Of a stretch of DNA of 64,000 bases, positions 41,244-51,607 are shown piece by piece. The notes under the pieces were generated by a model. The model saw nothing but the letters and a program-made list of their open reading frames with translations, ran no database searches and had not been told where the DNA came from. The DNA is from Aurelia coerulea (lineage: Eukaryota; Cnidaria; Scyphozoa; Semaeostomeae; Ulmaridae), in contig CM076947.1 in the NCBI GenBank assembly GCA_039566865.1, positions 3,975,501 through 4,039,500 of the forward strand. The letters are read 5' to 3'. Numbering within the stretch: the first letter of the stretch is position 1; every line of letters starts with the position of its first letter. The position numbers and the translations under genes were made by a program.

Positions 41244-41503
41244 AGCTTCGTCATATTTGTTTTTCTTTATTCATTTAAAAACAACAACTATTTACAAAAA
41301 CAACAAGGCCAATTAACTACGTGCCATCCATAGTGGGAAAGGACTTACAGTCAGTGAGCTCCCACTATGTATGGCACTTACAATTTAAATCTAAATCGTT
41401 CCAAGAATAGTCGTAAGAGAGAGACAGCCTAAGAGCAACATGAACAACTCAGAGATACTTCTGAGGTCCAGGCTCGAGGAATCTATCAAGAGCTTCGTCA
41501 TAT
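41244..41503 (-). mobile_element. 234-bp retroelement insert with 13-bp target duplication
   Basis: AGCTTCGTCATAT occurs at 41244-41256 and 41491-41503, flanking 41257-41490. Removing the insert and one copy restores GYMTKLRPKATD in the family A-related frame. The insert carries the LINE 3' UTR hairpin and an A-rich 3' end (on the minus strand), so it is a 5'-truncated LINE tail or a SINE using that tail. Confidence 0.75.
41340..41396 (-). repeat. LINE 3' UTR hairpin, copy 2
   Basis: TGCCAT pairs with ATGGCA and CATAGTGGGA with TCCCACTATG around a conserved GGAC/GTCC-containing loop region. Same fold as 38246-38300, with compensatory changes in both stems. Confidence 0.6.
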
Positions 41504-42029
41504 AACCTAGCATGCCAAAATCTCTTTCTGCTGATACATTACTCTTTCCAACACTCTTTGTCTCTTCTCTGAAACTTTCATCATTTCCCTTCTGCCACAA
41601 ACTACGACCTTTTAAATGATCACCAAGGAGCCTCTTGGTAACTACTAAAAATCCACTAAAAATAACTTCCAAGCACTGTTTTGTCAAATCGTCAAATACT
41701 TTATCCTTTGGCGAAAATAAATAATCAAATACGTTGTCATTGTGAATCTCAACGTTGTTACCAAATATATCACCCTTTGTGAATGGACTTGCATCTGATT
41801 CCCATGATAAAAACAAATCATGCAACTTTTGATACTCAATATTCATATCAAGGATGTGACTATCTTTGGAAATAGATCTCCAAAGAGGACTAGTGACCAA
41901 CTTATCTATCATGCCTAAGGCTCTACAAGCAGCCATGAAAGAAGAAACCTGGAGATCACGATGAACAGCAGACAAGAGCTTATTACCCTTCCCCACCCCA
42001 TCAAAAAACTTTCAAGTCAGTTTTCAAAA

Positions 42030-43359
42030 AACTTTCTGGCCAGCACTCCAGAAGGTCTTCGGAGGCAAATGGATGCATTGTTAGTCAACTTGGAGATTGG
42101 TGGCCTTAGGATCAGTGCCGGCGCTGATGGTAAGTCCGCGAGCATGAGAGTAGTTGTAGACAGGAAGGCGAAAAAGTTGTTGGTTGATCCAACTCCTTGT
42201 TTGCATGCAGGTGAGCAAATGGTTCCGGCAATGTCTGTCACTGCGGAATGCAAATACTTTGGCATTCAGGTATCTGCTACTGGCAACCGCTTGAAGGTCA
42301 CGGAGGTGTTAGACGAAGGGTCGAGTAACCTCTCAAGAGTTCCTTTGAAGCCAGGGCAGAGGCTGTATTTATTAAGTACATATCTCTTGCCCAAGCTCTA
42401 TCACCAGTTGGTGCTCACCGGACCGTCGGACAAGCTACTTAAGTGGCTTGACGTCTGCATTCGATCTGCAGTGCGGAATGGCTAAGGCTACCAAGAGATA
42501 CACCGACTGCCTACTTTCACGCCAATGGCGAGGATGGTGGACTAAAAAGCCAATCCCTCCGATGCTCAGTACCACCCATGCGAAAACAAAGGCTGGAAAA
42601 ACTTATTGCAAGTCATCCGTAATAGCAATGAGGAATACTCTTCGCCACTTGAAGATTCTCAGGAGGAGTGAGAAAGTTCCTGCGATTGGCCAGGCTATAG
42701 CTACGTCCAAAGTGGCACAGCGTATCGCTTGGAGGAATCTTCTGATCTCGAGTGTTGATGTTCAAGGGTTGGCATCTCATCACAAAGTCCCCAATATCCA
42801 TAATTGCATTACTAGTGGAAGCTAGCTCATGACTGGAAAGGAGTTCATTGGTTGCATCCAGGTGCGTGGTAACACCTTACAAACTGGCCTCAGAAGTACT
42901 CGAGGAAGAAACAGAACATCTACCAGTGTGGAATGCGACTGTCGTAGAAGGCCCGAAACATTGGGTCACATTATGCAAGTTTGTCCAAGGAAATGGGGTC
43001 CACGTATCTCACGGCACGACCATATCTGCAACTACCTTTCCAAGAGACTTTGGTCGAAAGGCTTCGATGTTAACTAAGAGCCTGTCATAGCAATTGAAAC
43101 CGGCATCTAAAAACCGGATCTTGTCATATGGAAGGATGAGAATGCATGGGTTGTTGATGTCACTATTGTTGCTGACAACGCTAACTTGAATGAGTGCTGT
43201 GATAGGAAACCTAAATACTATGAATCACCCAAAATTGCATCTTGGGTGAAGAGTCTAACTGGTTCGAATTTGGTTGTATACAAAGGACTGGCGATCAATT
43301 GGCGGAGAGCAATGGCTCCTGATGCCTTCAAGCTCTTAAGGGAGGCGTTCTATTTGTGA
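42030..43359 (+). mobile_element. 5'-truncated R2-type non-LTR retrotransposon
   Basis: The order matches R2: the segment just after the RT catalytic motif (FLASTPEGLRRQM, GGLRISAGADGKSAS), thumb (VPLKPGQRLYLLSTYLLPKLYHQLVL, KWLDVCIRSAVR), WRNLLISSVDVQGL, then a CCHC knuckle (CDCRRRPETLGHIMQVC), then RHDHIC, then the restriction-type endonuclease (KPDLVIWKDENAWVVDVTIV, KYYES). A frame change lies at ~42480 with stops at about 42823, 43075 and 43108, so it is dead. R2 elements normally insert in 28S rDNA; no rDNA is recognisable here. It lies between two repeat-family pseudogenes. Confidence 0.8.
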
Positions 43360-43439
43360 ATGGATGATATACAGATCTTATCTGTGTCAACATTGACAGG
43401 TGGCTTTTACTCATACATGGCCTTCAAGAGGGGCACATA

Positions 43440-44340
43440 TCGTGTTGGTCATGCATGTATAACTGATATGTATATAAATTTTGGAAGCATGCAGTAGTTG
43501 CAGGAGATGTATGTTTCAAAGGACGGCCCAGATAATCCAAAGCATCACCGAAAGAGTGAAAACATTTGGAAAAAGGGACATAAAGAGCCAGATGTAAAGC
43601 CTGGCATGCGCAGATTTCCTTCTGACAGGGAAATGGAGCAAGCTTGGGACAGCGGATACATTGACAGCTGTGATGTATTGAAGAAGATTAAAACCAACAT
43701 TTGGACAAGCAGCACAATGAAAGAGAAGAAGGAAACGTTCTCGACGAAATGTGGACCAACAGTGATGACCCAGATGATAGTCAGAAACCAAGTGCAGCAG
43801 AAAGTCTTCCAGGTGATGACACAGTTTCAGATTTTTCCGAACTTGCATTGCATCTGAGGATGATATCTGATCAGGACCTTGGGAATAGCCAAGATCCAGA
43901 GTCCCACAAAGGAGTTCTAGATGAAACATCACACAAAAATGTAGCACAGGAAAAACAAAGATGTGTCAGCTTAACAGACGACGTACCCGGTGTTGGTGCT
44001 GTACACAAATGAACCATTTGTTCTATCTTGAACTCAAACCCAGACTCAATTTCCAAGGATCGACTTAAAAGAGTAAAGAGCAAATTCTCTGGTAATCAAA
44101 AGATAGATGATGTGATACTACCGGAAAGTGTGGCGTTGTTTGATGATGTAGCAGTGCACGTAAGAGAGAAGGGAAAGGCCTCAGTGTATAAACTAGGTCG
44201 TGTAGTAAGGATGAGAAACCAAGCAAGAGGATGTGTTGAGTACTAAAGGCCAGCGAGTCTACGACAGCCTGAAACTTACTCAGAATTAACATTGCTTTTG
44301 AATTTATATCAGCAAGTAGAATGTGGGGCATTTGTTTACT
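43440..44340 (+). pseudogene. Family B gene, second (C-terminal) copy
   Basis: ITDMYINFGSMQ-stop-LQEMYVSKDGPDNPKHHRKSE (43460-43560) matches ITDMFRNLKHMNGLQEIFASEDGPENPKRHRKGE of the 34-36.7 kb copy. Further on, ILNSNPDSISKDRLKRVK, VALFDDVAVHV and GRVVRMRNQARGCVEY match the corresponding blocks there. There are at least three frame changes or stops. The N-terminal half is absent; the R2-type fragment lies immediately upstream. Confidence 0.6.
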
Positions 44341-44475
44341 TTACTACTTAATATATGCTAGGAGATATGATTACAAAGGTGAAGTTGGTCATGCAAGACA
44401 TAGTCACAGGAGAAAGATCTCCGATGTTGATACGTGCTCGTTCCAAGTTTCCTACGTGCACACAAAATCCAAAAC

Positions 44476-45427
44476 ATGGCATCTGCTAGTGGGAATGACA
44501 GTGATTTTTTCTTCGGTGATGATTTGGATGCAGTTTTAGCACTTCTTGGCGAAGATTTACCTGCGGAAAATATTGATCTTGATGCAGACTTGAATATCCT
44601 TCTTGAAGAAATTGAGTCTGTTGCTCCTGCTGAAGGATTTTCATGCGATAAGTGTGCTAAAGTATGCAAAACAAAGCAAGGATTGAACCAGCACACAGAT
44701 GCAGCTCATGTTCAGTGAGATGTAGAGGCTCCTGCTCCTTTCAAACGAAAAACACCAGAGCAAATGCTCCATCCACTATCTTTCAAGAAATTTATGGAAA
44801 CCAGTGTAGCTAAATTGGCTTCTGTTGAATGTTATTCAGATAAATTGCGCGCTGAGTTCTCCAACTATACAGAGGATTTGGACGATGCAGCCTCGTCCTA
44901 CCAATATGTAAGAGATGTGATTGGCCGTTTCAATAGTTCGGTAGCTAAGAAGTTCTACCCAGAATATTCCAAGTGTGTGTCCTTTGAGGAGATTGTTTTC
45001 AAGGATCTTTCTCAATGCAGGCTCAATCATCTTGGGATTTGAAATTGCCAATCATGTCTTGAAACATCTAACTGGTGCAACTGTCAAGGAAGGAAATGTT
45101 GCTTTCTGTGGTCCTATTTCCTTTTCACCTAAAGAAGTCAACATTATACAGTATCTGGGTGGCTATGTTTTTGGTACTGTTTATCGGCGCACCAGGAGAT
45201 CAAAACCTGCCAGAACTATGCTTGGACTTCAGAGTGTGAGCATTTTGCTTGCTGGAAAATCAGCTTTGGAAAGCAGCTCATCTGAAAGGAATAAATTCAC
45301 AAATGCAAAGGATAGAGGAGGGCTTTGGACTGTTTCATCTGAAGTATTTGAATTTTTTTTTCTTTTGTGGTTCACAAGTAAAATAAGCAAACAAATTTAC
45401 AGTCAGTTGGTTGAATTTTGTTCTTGA
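44476..45427 (+). pseudogene. C2H2-finger protein of a repeat family (family D), frameshifted
   Basis: ATG at 44476 opens an acidic N-terminus (ASGNDSDFFFGDDLDAV) followed by one C2H2 finger (CDKCAKVCKTKQGLNQHTDAAH). A TGA interrupts at ~44716. Coding resumes (PFKRKTPEQMLHPLSF...) to ~45020, then a +1 shift to IILGFEIANHVLKHLTG and IQYLGGYVFGTVYRR, then KDRGGLWTVSSEVFEF. The 'YLGGYVF' and 'D-R-GGL-x-x-x-S' blocks resemble those near the C-terminus of P-element/THAP9-type transposases, so a transposase-derived origin is plausible; this is inference. Function unknown. Confidence 0.55.
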
Positions 45428-45517
45428 GTTAGTCTTACTTTAGATTTACTCAAAATTTCATTTTCTAGATTTCTCTTTGTTGGACCAGCCTGGAAAAGTT
45501 ATCATAATATTGTTTGG

Positions 45518-45960
45518 TTATATCCAGAATTTTGGTGTGGTTGAATGTAATACTCCGTTTTGATCATACAAGGAAAGAATACTGTTTCCTTCGGACTTTA
45601 TTTTTTTCATCCTTGAATAGTACGAAATGTTCGGTTCGTTTTCTTCAAATTTTGGTAAACAAGCTCTTATTCTATGTTCTTTTGATTTATTAAGAAGGAG
45701 TTTCTTTTGTCTTTTTAGGATACAGCCCAATTCCTGTTCTGCTTGTATTGAGATGTTTTGATCTAACAATGTTTTCAGTCTTGACCTTTCATTTTGTAGA
45801 GTTTTCTCAAGGTCTAAAGAAACACGCTTTTTCTGAATGGAAACATAATGGCTATCGTTTTAACCAGTTCTTTTGCTCTGTCCCAAAAACTCCAAGATTG
45901 ATAACAATTTTCTTTTGGCCTGTCTGAAATACTTCCATTGCTCTTCAATTTCCATTAACA
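45518..45960 (-). mobile_element. LINE fragment, EN-RT linker type
   Basis: The minus-strand frame HRIRACLPKFEENEPNISYY, then MKKIKSEGNSILSLYDQNG matches the spacing of the conserved linker of L1/Tx1-type ORF2 (R-x-R-x-x-W-x-x-x-GE-x-x-x-x-YF...). Only this small part is present and some positions differ. Confidence 0.4.
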
Positions 45961-46059
45961 TTCTTTTGGCATTTTAAATTCTCGGATTTCTTAGCAAAAC
46001 ACTAGATTTTCCACCATTGGCATTTTTGCAAATCGTAAAAGTTTGCATCACAGAACAGC

Positions 46060-46292
46060 CTATAGAACGATTTCATGTGCTTTAGCGAGGCACTCGTGAA
46101 TTGTTTTCATGCATTTAAAATAATCAGTCAATGCAAACCATCAAAAAAGCAAAACCGGGATCTTTTTTAGCAAACACAAAATAACGTTTTGTTCTTTTTA
46201 TGTTTGGCATTAATTAAAATCAGAACGAAAAGAACAAAATACCTGAAAACGATTCACGAGTGCCTCGCAAGCGCAGGTAATTGTTCTATACG
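46060..46292. mobile_element. ~225-bp MITE with ~44-bp TIRs
   Basis: AGAACGATTTCATGTGC..GCGAGGCACTCGTGAATTGTTTTCA on the left pairs with the complement of TGAAAACGATTCACGAGTGCCTCGC..GCAGGTAATTGTTCT on the right. GAGGCACTCGTGAA is perfectly conserved. Flanks share TAT/AT only. Confidence 0.65.
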
Positions 46293-46300
46293 AATGTTAT

Positions 46301-46519
46301 GTGGTGCAAGGCTTTCATGATACAATGTCAAAGTTCGCTGCTTCTTGTTTGAAGCAGAGAGACTGTGCAGAGAAAGATATGGACCGAGGAAAGTTTTTGC
46401 AGTTCACCCACAACTGGTTGTTTGTCATAAAAAAAGCAAAAGTACAAAAGGCAAACAAAGTCAAACTGGTTTCTGAATCATGGGTAAGTGCATTATTTAG
46501 TTCAAGAATTTTACCATAA
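46301..46519 (+). other. Unassigned open frame
   Basis: 72 codons (HDTMSKFAASCLKQRDCAEK, then NWLFVIKKAKVQKANKV). Composition is protein-like; no family recognised. It may be a displaced part of the family D gene to the left. Confidence 0.25.
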
Positions 46520-47490
46520 CTTTTTCAGTGCAATGCAATGAGTTTTAAGGAGGAAAAGCTTAGGACCAAGTGATGTCTCTACCATAAATAGTTACCAATT
46601 GCCTCCAATTTTGAGATATGATGAAAATGAAGGAGTTTGGGTTTTGCTCATGTCAGTATGCGTAATCGCTGAAATTCTTATATCTGTATATCTAAGTTAT
46701 AGCGATTTCTATAGATATTTCAACAAAGGTCAATATTCTTCAACCGGAAAATGAACGCAGCTCCGGCCCCAAACAAGTAGTGTGCCTAAATATGTAAGCA
46801 ACTCTGGACGGACATCTCCACAACTGATTTATTAAAAAAAATTCCAAAGGACTGAAAGTATTCAGCACTCATGTCAGTTGTTGTGGGGGTACTAGAAAAT
46901 TCACCTCAAATGACAGATTTTGCCTCCAGGGGTTACAAAGCGGCAATCTCGTTGGTTGATAAACATGCAATTGGATGATTTCCGCATGGTCTGGCAACCA
47001 GAAAGGATTTGAGCCTTATCTTCTCTGGATCACAACCACACCCCTCTTCGGTTCTACTTAGGTACAAAGAGTCCAGTAATAATATGGATAACTGTCCAAG
47101 ATTTTGTGACTAAAATTCGACATTGTTAAAGCATAATCTGTTGTGTAACCAAAACGCCGCTCCTTTCTGGATTTGATTGGGATTTGTTGAGTTTCATGTG
47201 GAGTTGCTTTGATAAATGATGGAAAGGGAAATCAGAGAATTGCACCAGAGAATGGCTGGACAGAGTTTAACCAGTATCTAAAGCATGGACGCGGGACTCC
47301 ATCAATCGTTCACATTGAATAGAACTCAGTTTGACATGAAGAATAAACAAAATAAAAATGAAAATTAAAGGTGACATTATGATAAAGCAACATTTACGAA
47401 AGTAAAGTAAGGAAAAAGATAGAGTTGACCAAAGTAATGTAACATTACAACTAAGTAGCACATTGCAAACAAAGCAAGTAAACTACATAC
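46520..47490. other. No gene recognised
   Basis: AT-rich with short motif-free open frames. Confidence 0.45.
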
Positions 47491-47510
47491 CTTATTGCGT
47501 TGTCGGGTTT

Positions 47511-48012
47511 CTAGATTTTTTTCAGCTTTTCATACTTCAATCGAGTCCTGATTTGTTCCACGTCGAATTCTTCAATGATAGCTTTCCCTTTCGTGGTTTT
47601 GCTCATTTGCTCGATGATGCCTCTCTTCGAAAAGGAACCGATATTTAACATACTACTGCATTGCTTCATGATGATATCGATTTGCTCCTCGCTAAAGATT
47701 CGTCGATTGTCGCTGATTCTCGAGAAGGCTTTTGTTTCTGCTGGGACGCTCGTTGTAGAAAAAATGTCATCGTTGTACATTCGGGACATTTTGTCATCAA
47801 CAGTCTCTTTTGGAATGGATTGGAAAAAGTTGTCATCATCCTGACACTTGGCTTTCGACAGACTTCTGATCTTGTCATATACCTTCTTTGCGTTTATTCC
47901 CATCAAGATGCTGCTACCAGAAATCTTTTCTCTCACATCACAGATTGAAATGTCCTTTACTTTAATATCATCTGTAATGAGACAATTTGAATTTTCGTTG
48001 AACTTCTTGATA
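47511..48012 (-). pseudogene. C-terminal fragment of a repeat-family gene, joined to a MITE
   Basis: The minus-strand frame contains DDIKVKDISICDVREKISGS, then RIFSEEQIDIIMKQCSSML, SKRGIIEQM and VEQIRTRLKYEKLKKI, ending at 47511. The RxFSxEQ...RxRLKYEKxK pattern recurs at the C-terminus of uncharacterised cnidarian repeat proteins. Upstream the frame runs on into a mariner-type MITE (to 48221), but those residues come from its TIR and are not original. Confidence 0.4.
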
Positions 48013-48612
48013 TACAGGGTGTCCCAAAAAAATTGTGCCCCGTTTGTCTGAAGATTGCAACAAAACGGCAAAAGATTCTCGCCAAAATTTTGCATGATGG
48101 TGCTCTTCAGATGTTCAATTAAAGTTTGCCACCATCCCCGTAAAAATCCGTTGAAAAATGATGGAGCTATGACCTTCAGAAGACCACATTTGCCTGATGA
48201 CTGAAACCAGCGGTCGGCCATTTTGTCTTACTATTTTGCAGTGATAAGTATCTTCACGTGAGGTAAGAAATAATTTCTGTGAGGTCAGAAATAGTGGAAC
48301 TCTCCGAGGATTATCGGAATTTTCACGAGAGCTATGACATTGGAGGCTGCTGTTTCATTTTCAATCCATGAAGCTATCTATCGCTGCAAAATAGGAAGAC
48401 AAAATGGCCGACCGCTGGTTTCAGTGATCGGGCAAATTTGGTCTCCTGAAGGTCATAGCTCCGTCATTTTTCAACGGATTTTCATGGGGATGGTGGCAAA
48501 CTTTAATTGAACATCTGAAGAGCACCACCATGCAAAATTTTGGTGAAAATCTGTTGCCGTTTTGTTACAATCTTCAGACAAACGGGGCACAATTTTTTTG
48601 GGACACCCTGTA
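48013..48612. mobile_element. mariner-type MITE, ~230-bp TIRs
   Basis: TA at 48013-48014 and 48611-48612 flank 48015-48610. Ends are CAGGGTGTCCCAAAAAAATTGTGCC and its complement, and inverted similarity extends inward about 230 bp (for example GGCCATTTTGTCTT and AAGACAAAATGGCC). The core loop is ~130 bp. No transposase. Confidence 0.85.
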
Positions 48613-49440
48613 TGTACGGAATCTAAACGTCCAGTTGCTCAACAGTGGACAATTGGACAGAATTTAATTGATCCGTTTTACAACCAATTTTCACGTTTTG
48701 AGGTAGGTTTCAATTGATGATAATGCTAAAACAATGGCAGGGAGGTTTTCCCAAGATGCATTGCGCTATTTAAGCAAATCCTACTATAATTTTGAGAGTA
48801 ACGGTGCTACGAAGTTCACCAATAAATAAACTTTTTTTGGCAGGGTTCCTTTCTTCTGTATGGAGAAAGGGAATTGTTAAATGCCATAGCGTAAAAGCCC
48901 ATTCTTTGCTAAGCCTCCTCTCCAATAAGTCCCTCCCTTTCGTGCCTTATAGTATGAAAGTGCTCATTTCTATTACGCCACCTTGATTCTATCAATATCT
49001 CATATTAGCCTGAAGTTTGTGCCGCAAACTACAATCTGCCAATGCTCCTCCCCTTTGTGGCCCTCGACGTCTAGCCGGAAGTTTTTTCCTCGCTTGTTTG
49101 TCTATAGTAAAAAATAAAGATGCCACTGTTAAATTCTATTCACATCTTATCTAGTATTCCAATGATCTGAAACTAATTTTAGGAATCTTAGAAGTTATGC
49201 ATATTGAAACAGTGTTTTGTCCTTCCTCTTTAGGTGACCCACACCTCGTGATTCCTTCAGCCTAGAATTACAGAGAGTCGATCACCCTACCGTCGAGTCT
49301 TCCCTTCCATTATATGATACAAGAAGAATGGAGATTTACATGGAATTAGCATCAACATGAAGATCACAAACAAATTTGTAAATGCAAATAAATACTTAAG
49401 AATTTTCGCTTGTTGTTGCCATCTTTTCCGTGGTTCCTCG
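48613..49440. other. No gene recognised
   Basis: Non-coding; no motif or repeat beyond AT-rich words. Confidence 0.45.
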
Positions 49441-49442
49441 GG

Positions 49443-49695
49443 GAGTCACTAATTCAAGATTCAAGATCCAAGATTCAAGATTCAAGATCCGGAATTCAAG
49501 ATTCACACTAATTCTAGATTCGGAATTCAAGATTCACACTAATTCTAGATCCGGAATTCAAGATTCACACTAATTCTAGATCCGGAATTCAAGATTCACA
49601 CTAATTCTAGATCCGGAATTCAAGATTCACACTAATTCTAGATCCCGAAATCAAGATTCACACTAATTGTAGATCCCGAAATCAAGATTCATACT
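49443..49695. repeat. 31-bp satellite
   Basis: About seven copies of a 31-bp unit containing GGAATTCAAGATTCACACTA and TTCTAGATCC, preceded by shorter ATTCAAGATCC sub-repeats. Later units diverge (GATCCCGAAATC). Confidence 0.85.
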
Positions 49696-50357
49696 AAATT
49701 GGGCTTTTTAAGAATTCCTGGGAGAATCTGTGTGGTTTCATCTTTTTCGCTGTATTTTCTTTGTACCAGCGATTTGGATCATCAAGCGATTTCGAATTGT
49801 GAGGTTTCTCAACAAACCACCAATCTTTCTTGGCCTTTGTTTGTCGAAGGGGCCGTCGTCGTCAGAAGTCGTTCATCTGCAAAATTTGCTGTCGCACTGG
49901 CCTCCTCCGGTTTTGAAAAGATTTCCAAACAGAAGATAAAGAATTTTACGAGTATTGTAGTTAAGATTTAACTGAACAGCAAATGATTTATGGTTATTAT
50001 TGAAATCTGAACATAATGAGCTGCCAGAGCTGCCTTGGATTTGGAAGATGTTTATGAAAAACACAAAATATCACCAGGGAAGCCCTGTTTCTTCAGCAGA
50101 GAACAATGTGCAGTAACAACTTGCAGCAGTTAGTATCTATTCTACCTTAGACATTGAAAATGTTAATGCCACATCTATCAAGAACCATTTGAGGCGGATA
50201 CATCTACAATTTAGTTACAAAGCAAACTTGGATCAGCCCATTGTAACTCGATCAAAGAGGGGACAAGATTCATGTATTTTGTTCAGTGGAACTTAACAAT
50301 AACCAGAGTCCGATAATCATCCCATAATTAATTTGTATCGCCACTGAAGTGAAGCTT
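49696..50357. other. No gene recognised
   Basis: Two overlapping 69-90 codon frames at 49.7-49.97 kb with no motif. The dispersed word AAACTTGGATCAGCCCA occurs at ~50224. Confidence 0.4.
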
Positions 50358-50760
50358 ACCTTCTATGGCGTTGCGAAAGTCACCACAATTAGATAAACCC
50401 GGTTTATCACCAGACAAACCCAGTTTATCTCAGATAAACCCAGTTTATCTGTGATAAACCCACTTTATCACAAGATAAACCCAGTTTATCTGAAAATGTC
50501 ACTATTTATGCAGATAATCCCAGTTTATCTGAGATAAATCCACTTTATCTGCAGATAAACCCACTTTATCTGTTGATAAACCCAGTTTATCTCAGATAAA
50601 CCCACTTTATCACCAAATATGTCACCACAATTAGATAAACCCGGTTTATCACCAGATAAACCCAGTTTATCACCAGATAAACCCAGTTTATCTGAGATAA
50701 ACCCAGTTTATCTGAGATAAACCCAGTTTATCTGAGAATGTCGTCAAACATGATGTAAAA

Positions 50761-51607
50761 ATGGCGGGGTCAGGATTGCAGCCCGATGATGATTTCGACA
50801 ATCTTGTAGCAAATGCAATATCAAGTGTTGATATGTTGCAGCACTTGCTTAAAGGGGCATTCCGCAGAAAAAAACTGGATATCGGTGAACTGCGTTGTTT
50901 GCTTTTAAAACGAACATGCTTATCATTATAAACATTTTCCAATGTTTCTCCAACTTGAATAAAGCTCAAACCGGCCAAAAACGAAACAGGTATTTTTGAA
51001 AATAGAGACAGAGAACTCCTGGAATTTGAATCCGAGACAGAAAACGAGAATTCTCGGTAAAACCGATCAATTCTCTTTCGCGTAGTCGACCATGGACACA
51101 TGAATGAACGAATAAAACAGGACATTCAAACTCAATTTAACGAGCGTTGCGCAACGAGCCTATGAAGACTCGCCTATGACCGACCGACGGACAAAAACGA
51201 AAATATTCTACCTTTGTTCGCCGAGAACGATGCATAAAATGGTGGGGTATTGAAATTAAAATTAGTCAAGTGTTTCCTTCCATATCTCGCGTTTGAGAAG
51301 TGCGATCGAGGAAAGGGAAACGATTTCCGAGGGCTGACATAATCTGTTTCTCGATCGGGATCACAAAATGAATCTCTGCATGCATTTAATTTTCGAGGAA
51401 TGCCCCTTTAAGCACGCTTCAGCGTTGCAGCACACTGTCAACAAACAGCTGCAAGAGCAAAACAGCTACGATAGAATCCATTTTGAAAATATGATATATT
51501 CACTCTGCTTTTTAGATAATATGGGTTTCTCTGAGATAAACTGGGTTTATCTGGTGATAAACCGGGTTTATCTAATTGTGGAGACTTTCGCGTGCCATAT
51601 CTTCTGA
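50761..51607 (+). pseudogene. Short gene/exon inside the foldback element, split by a MITE
   Basis: ATG at 50761 opens AGSGLQPDDDFDNLVANAIS, then SVDMLQHLL at 50850. Removing 50853-51407 with one TTAA keeps the frame: KHASALQHTVNKQLQEQNSY, then IHFENMIYSLCFLDNM to ~51520, after which the frame enters the repeat arm. The restored segment is ~85 codons and has heptad-like hydrophobics. It could be a captured host exon or an element gene; no family recognised. Confidence 0.45.
50849..51411. mobile_element. 555-bp TTAA-type MITE nested in the foldback element
   Basis: TTAA at 50849-50852 and 51408-51411 flank ends AGGGGCATTCC and GGAATGCCCCT (11-bp perfect TIR). Consistent with piggyBac- or Kolobok-type target preference. 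No coding capacity. Confidence 0.75.

Larger units (their letters stand above)
40485..41996 (-). pseudogene. Decayed family A-related gene, minus-strand copy
   Basis: Read on the minus strand: 41996-41504 (GKGNKLLSAVHRDLQ...SAERDFGMLGYMTKL), interrupted by a 234-bp retroelement, then 41254-41042 (LRPKATDFAVEGLIMFKANNT), then frames to ~40485. The tail near 40750-40500 reads HCKQANFVAKMWRDAYRPVM-stop-CDDPQFHGW...PEDVADLLMDTD followed by an acidic run. This aligns with family A at 6800-7040 (HIQRANYVARIWQQAS...DPKYHRW...PEDITKLLVD, acidic tail), so the two are paralogous. Stops and frame changes make it a pseudogene. Confidence 0.6.

Noticed and set aside
46921..47045. tRNA-like fold near GGTTGATAAACATG...GGTCTGGCAACC
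   Set aside because: No A/B box pair and arm lengths do not fit a tRNA.
48013..48221. N-terminal 70 residues of the 236-codon minus-strand frame (MADRWFQSSG...)
   Set aside because: These codons lie entirely within the mariner-type MITE arm; the same arm is present inverted at 48.4-48.6 kb.
49443..49695. Possible CRISPR-like direct repeats
   Set aside because: Contiguous 31-bp satellite with no unique spacers, in eukaryotic DNA.
50395..50745. Regularly spaced repeats as a CRISPR or origin iteron array
   Set aside because: Units are contiguous palindromes mirrored in an inverted arm; foldback element fits better.
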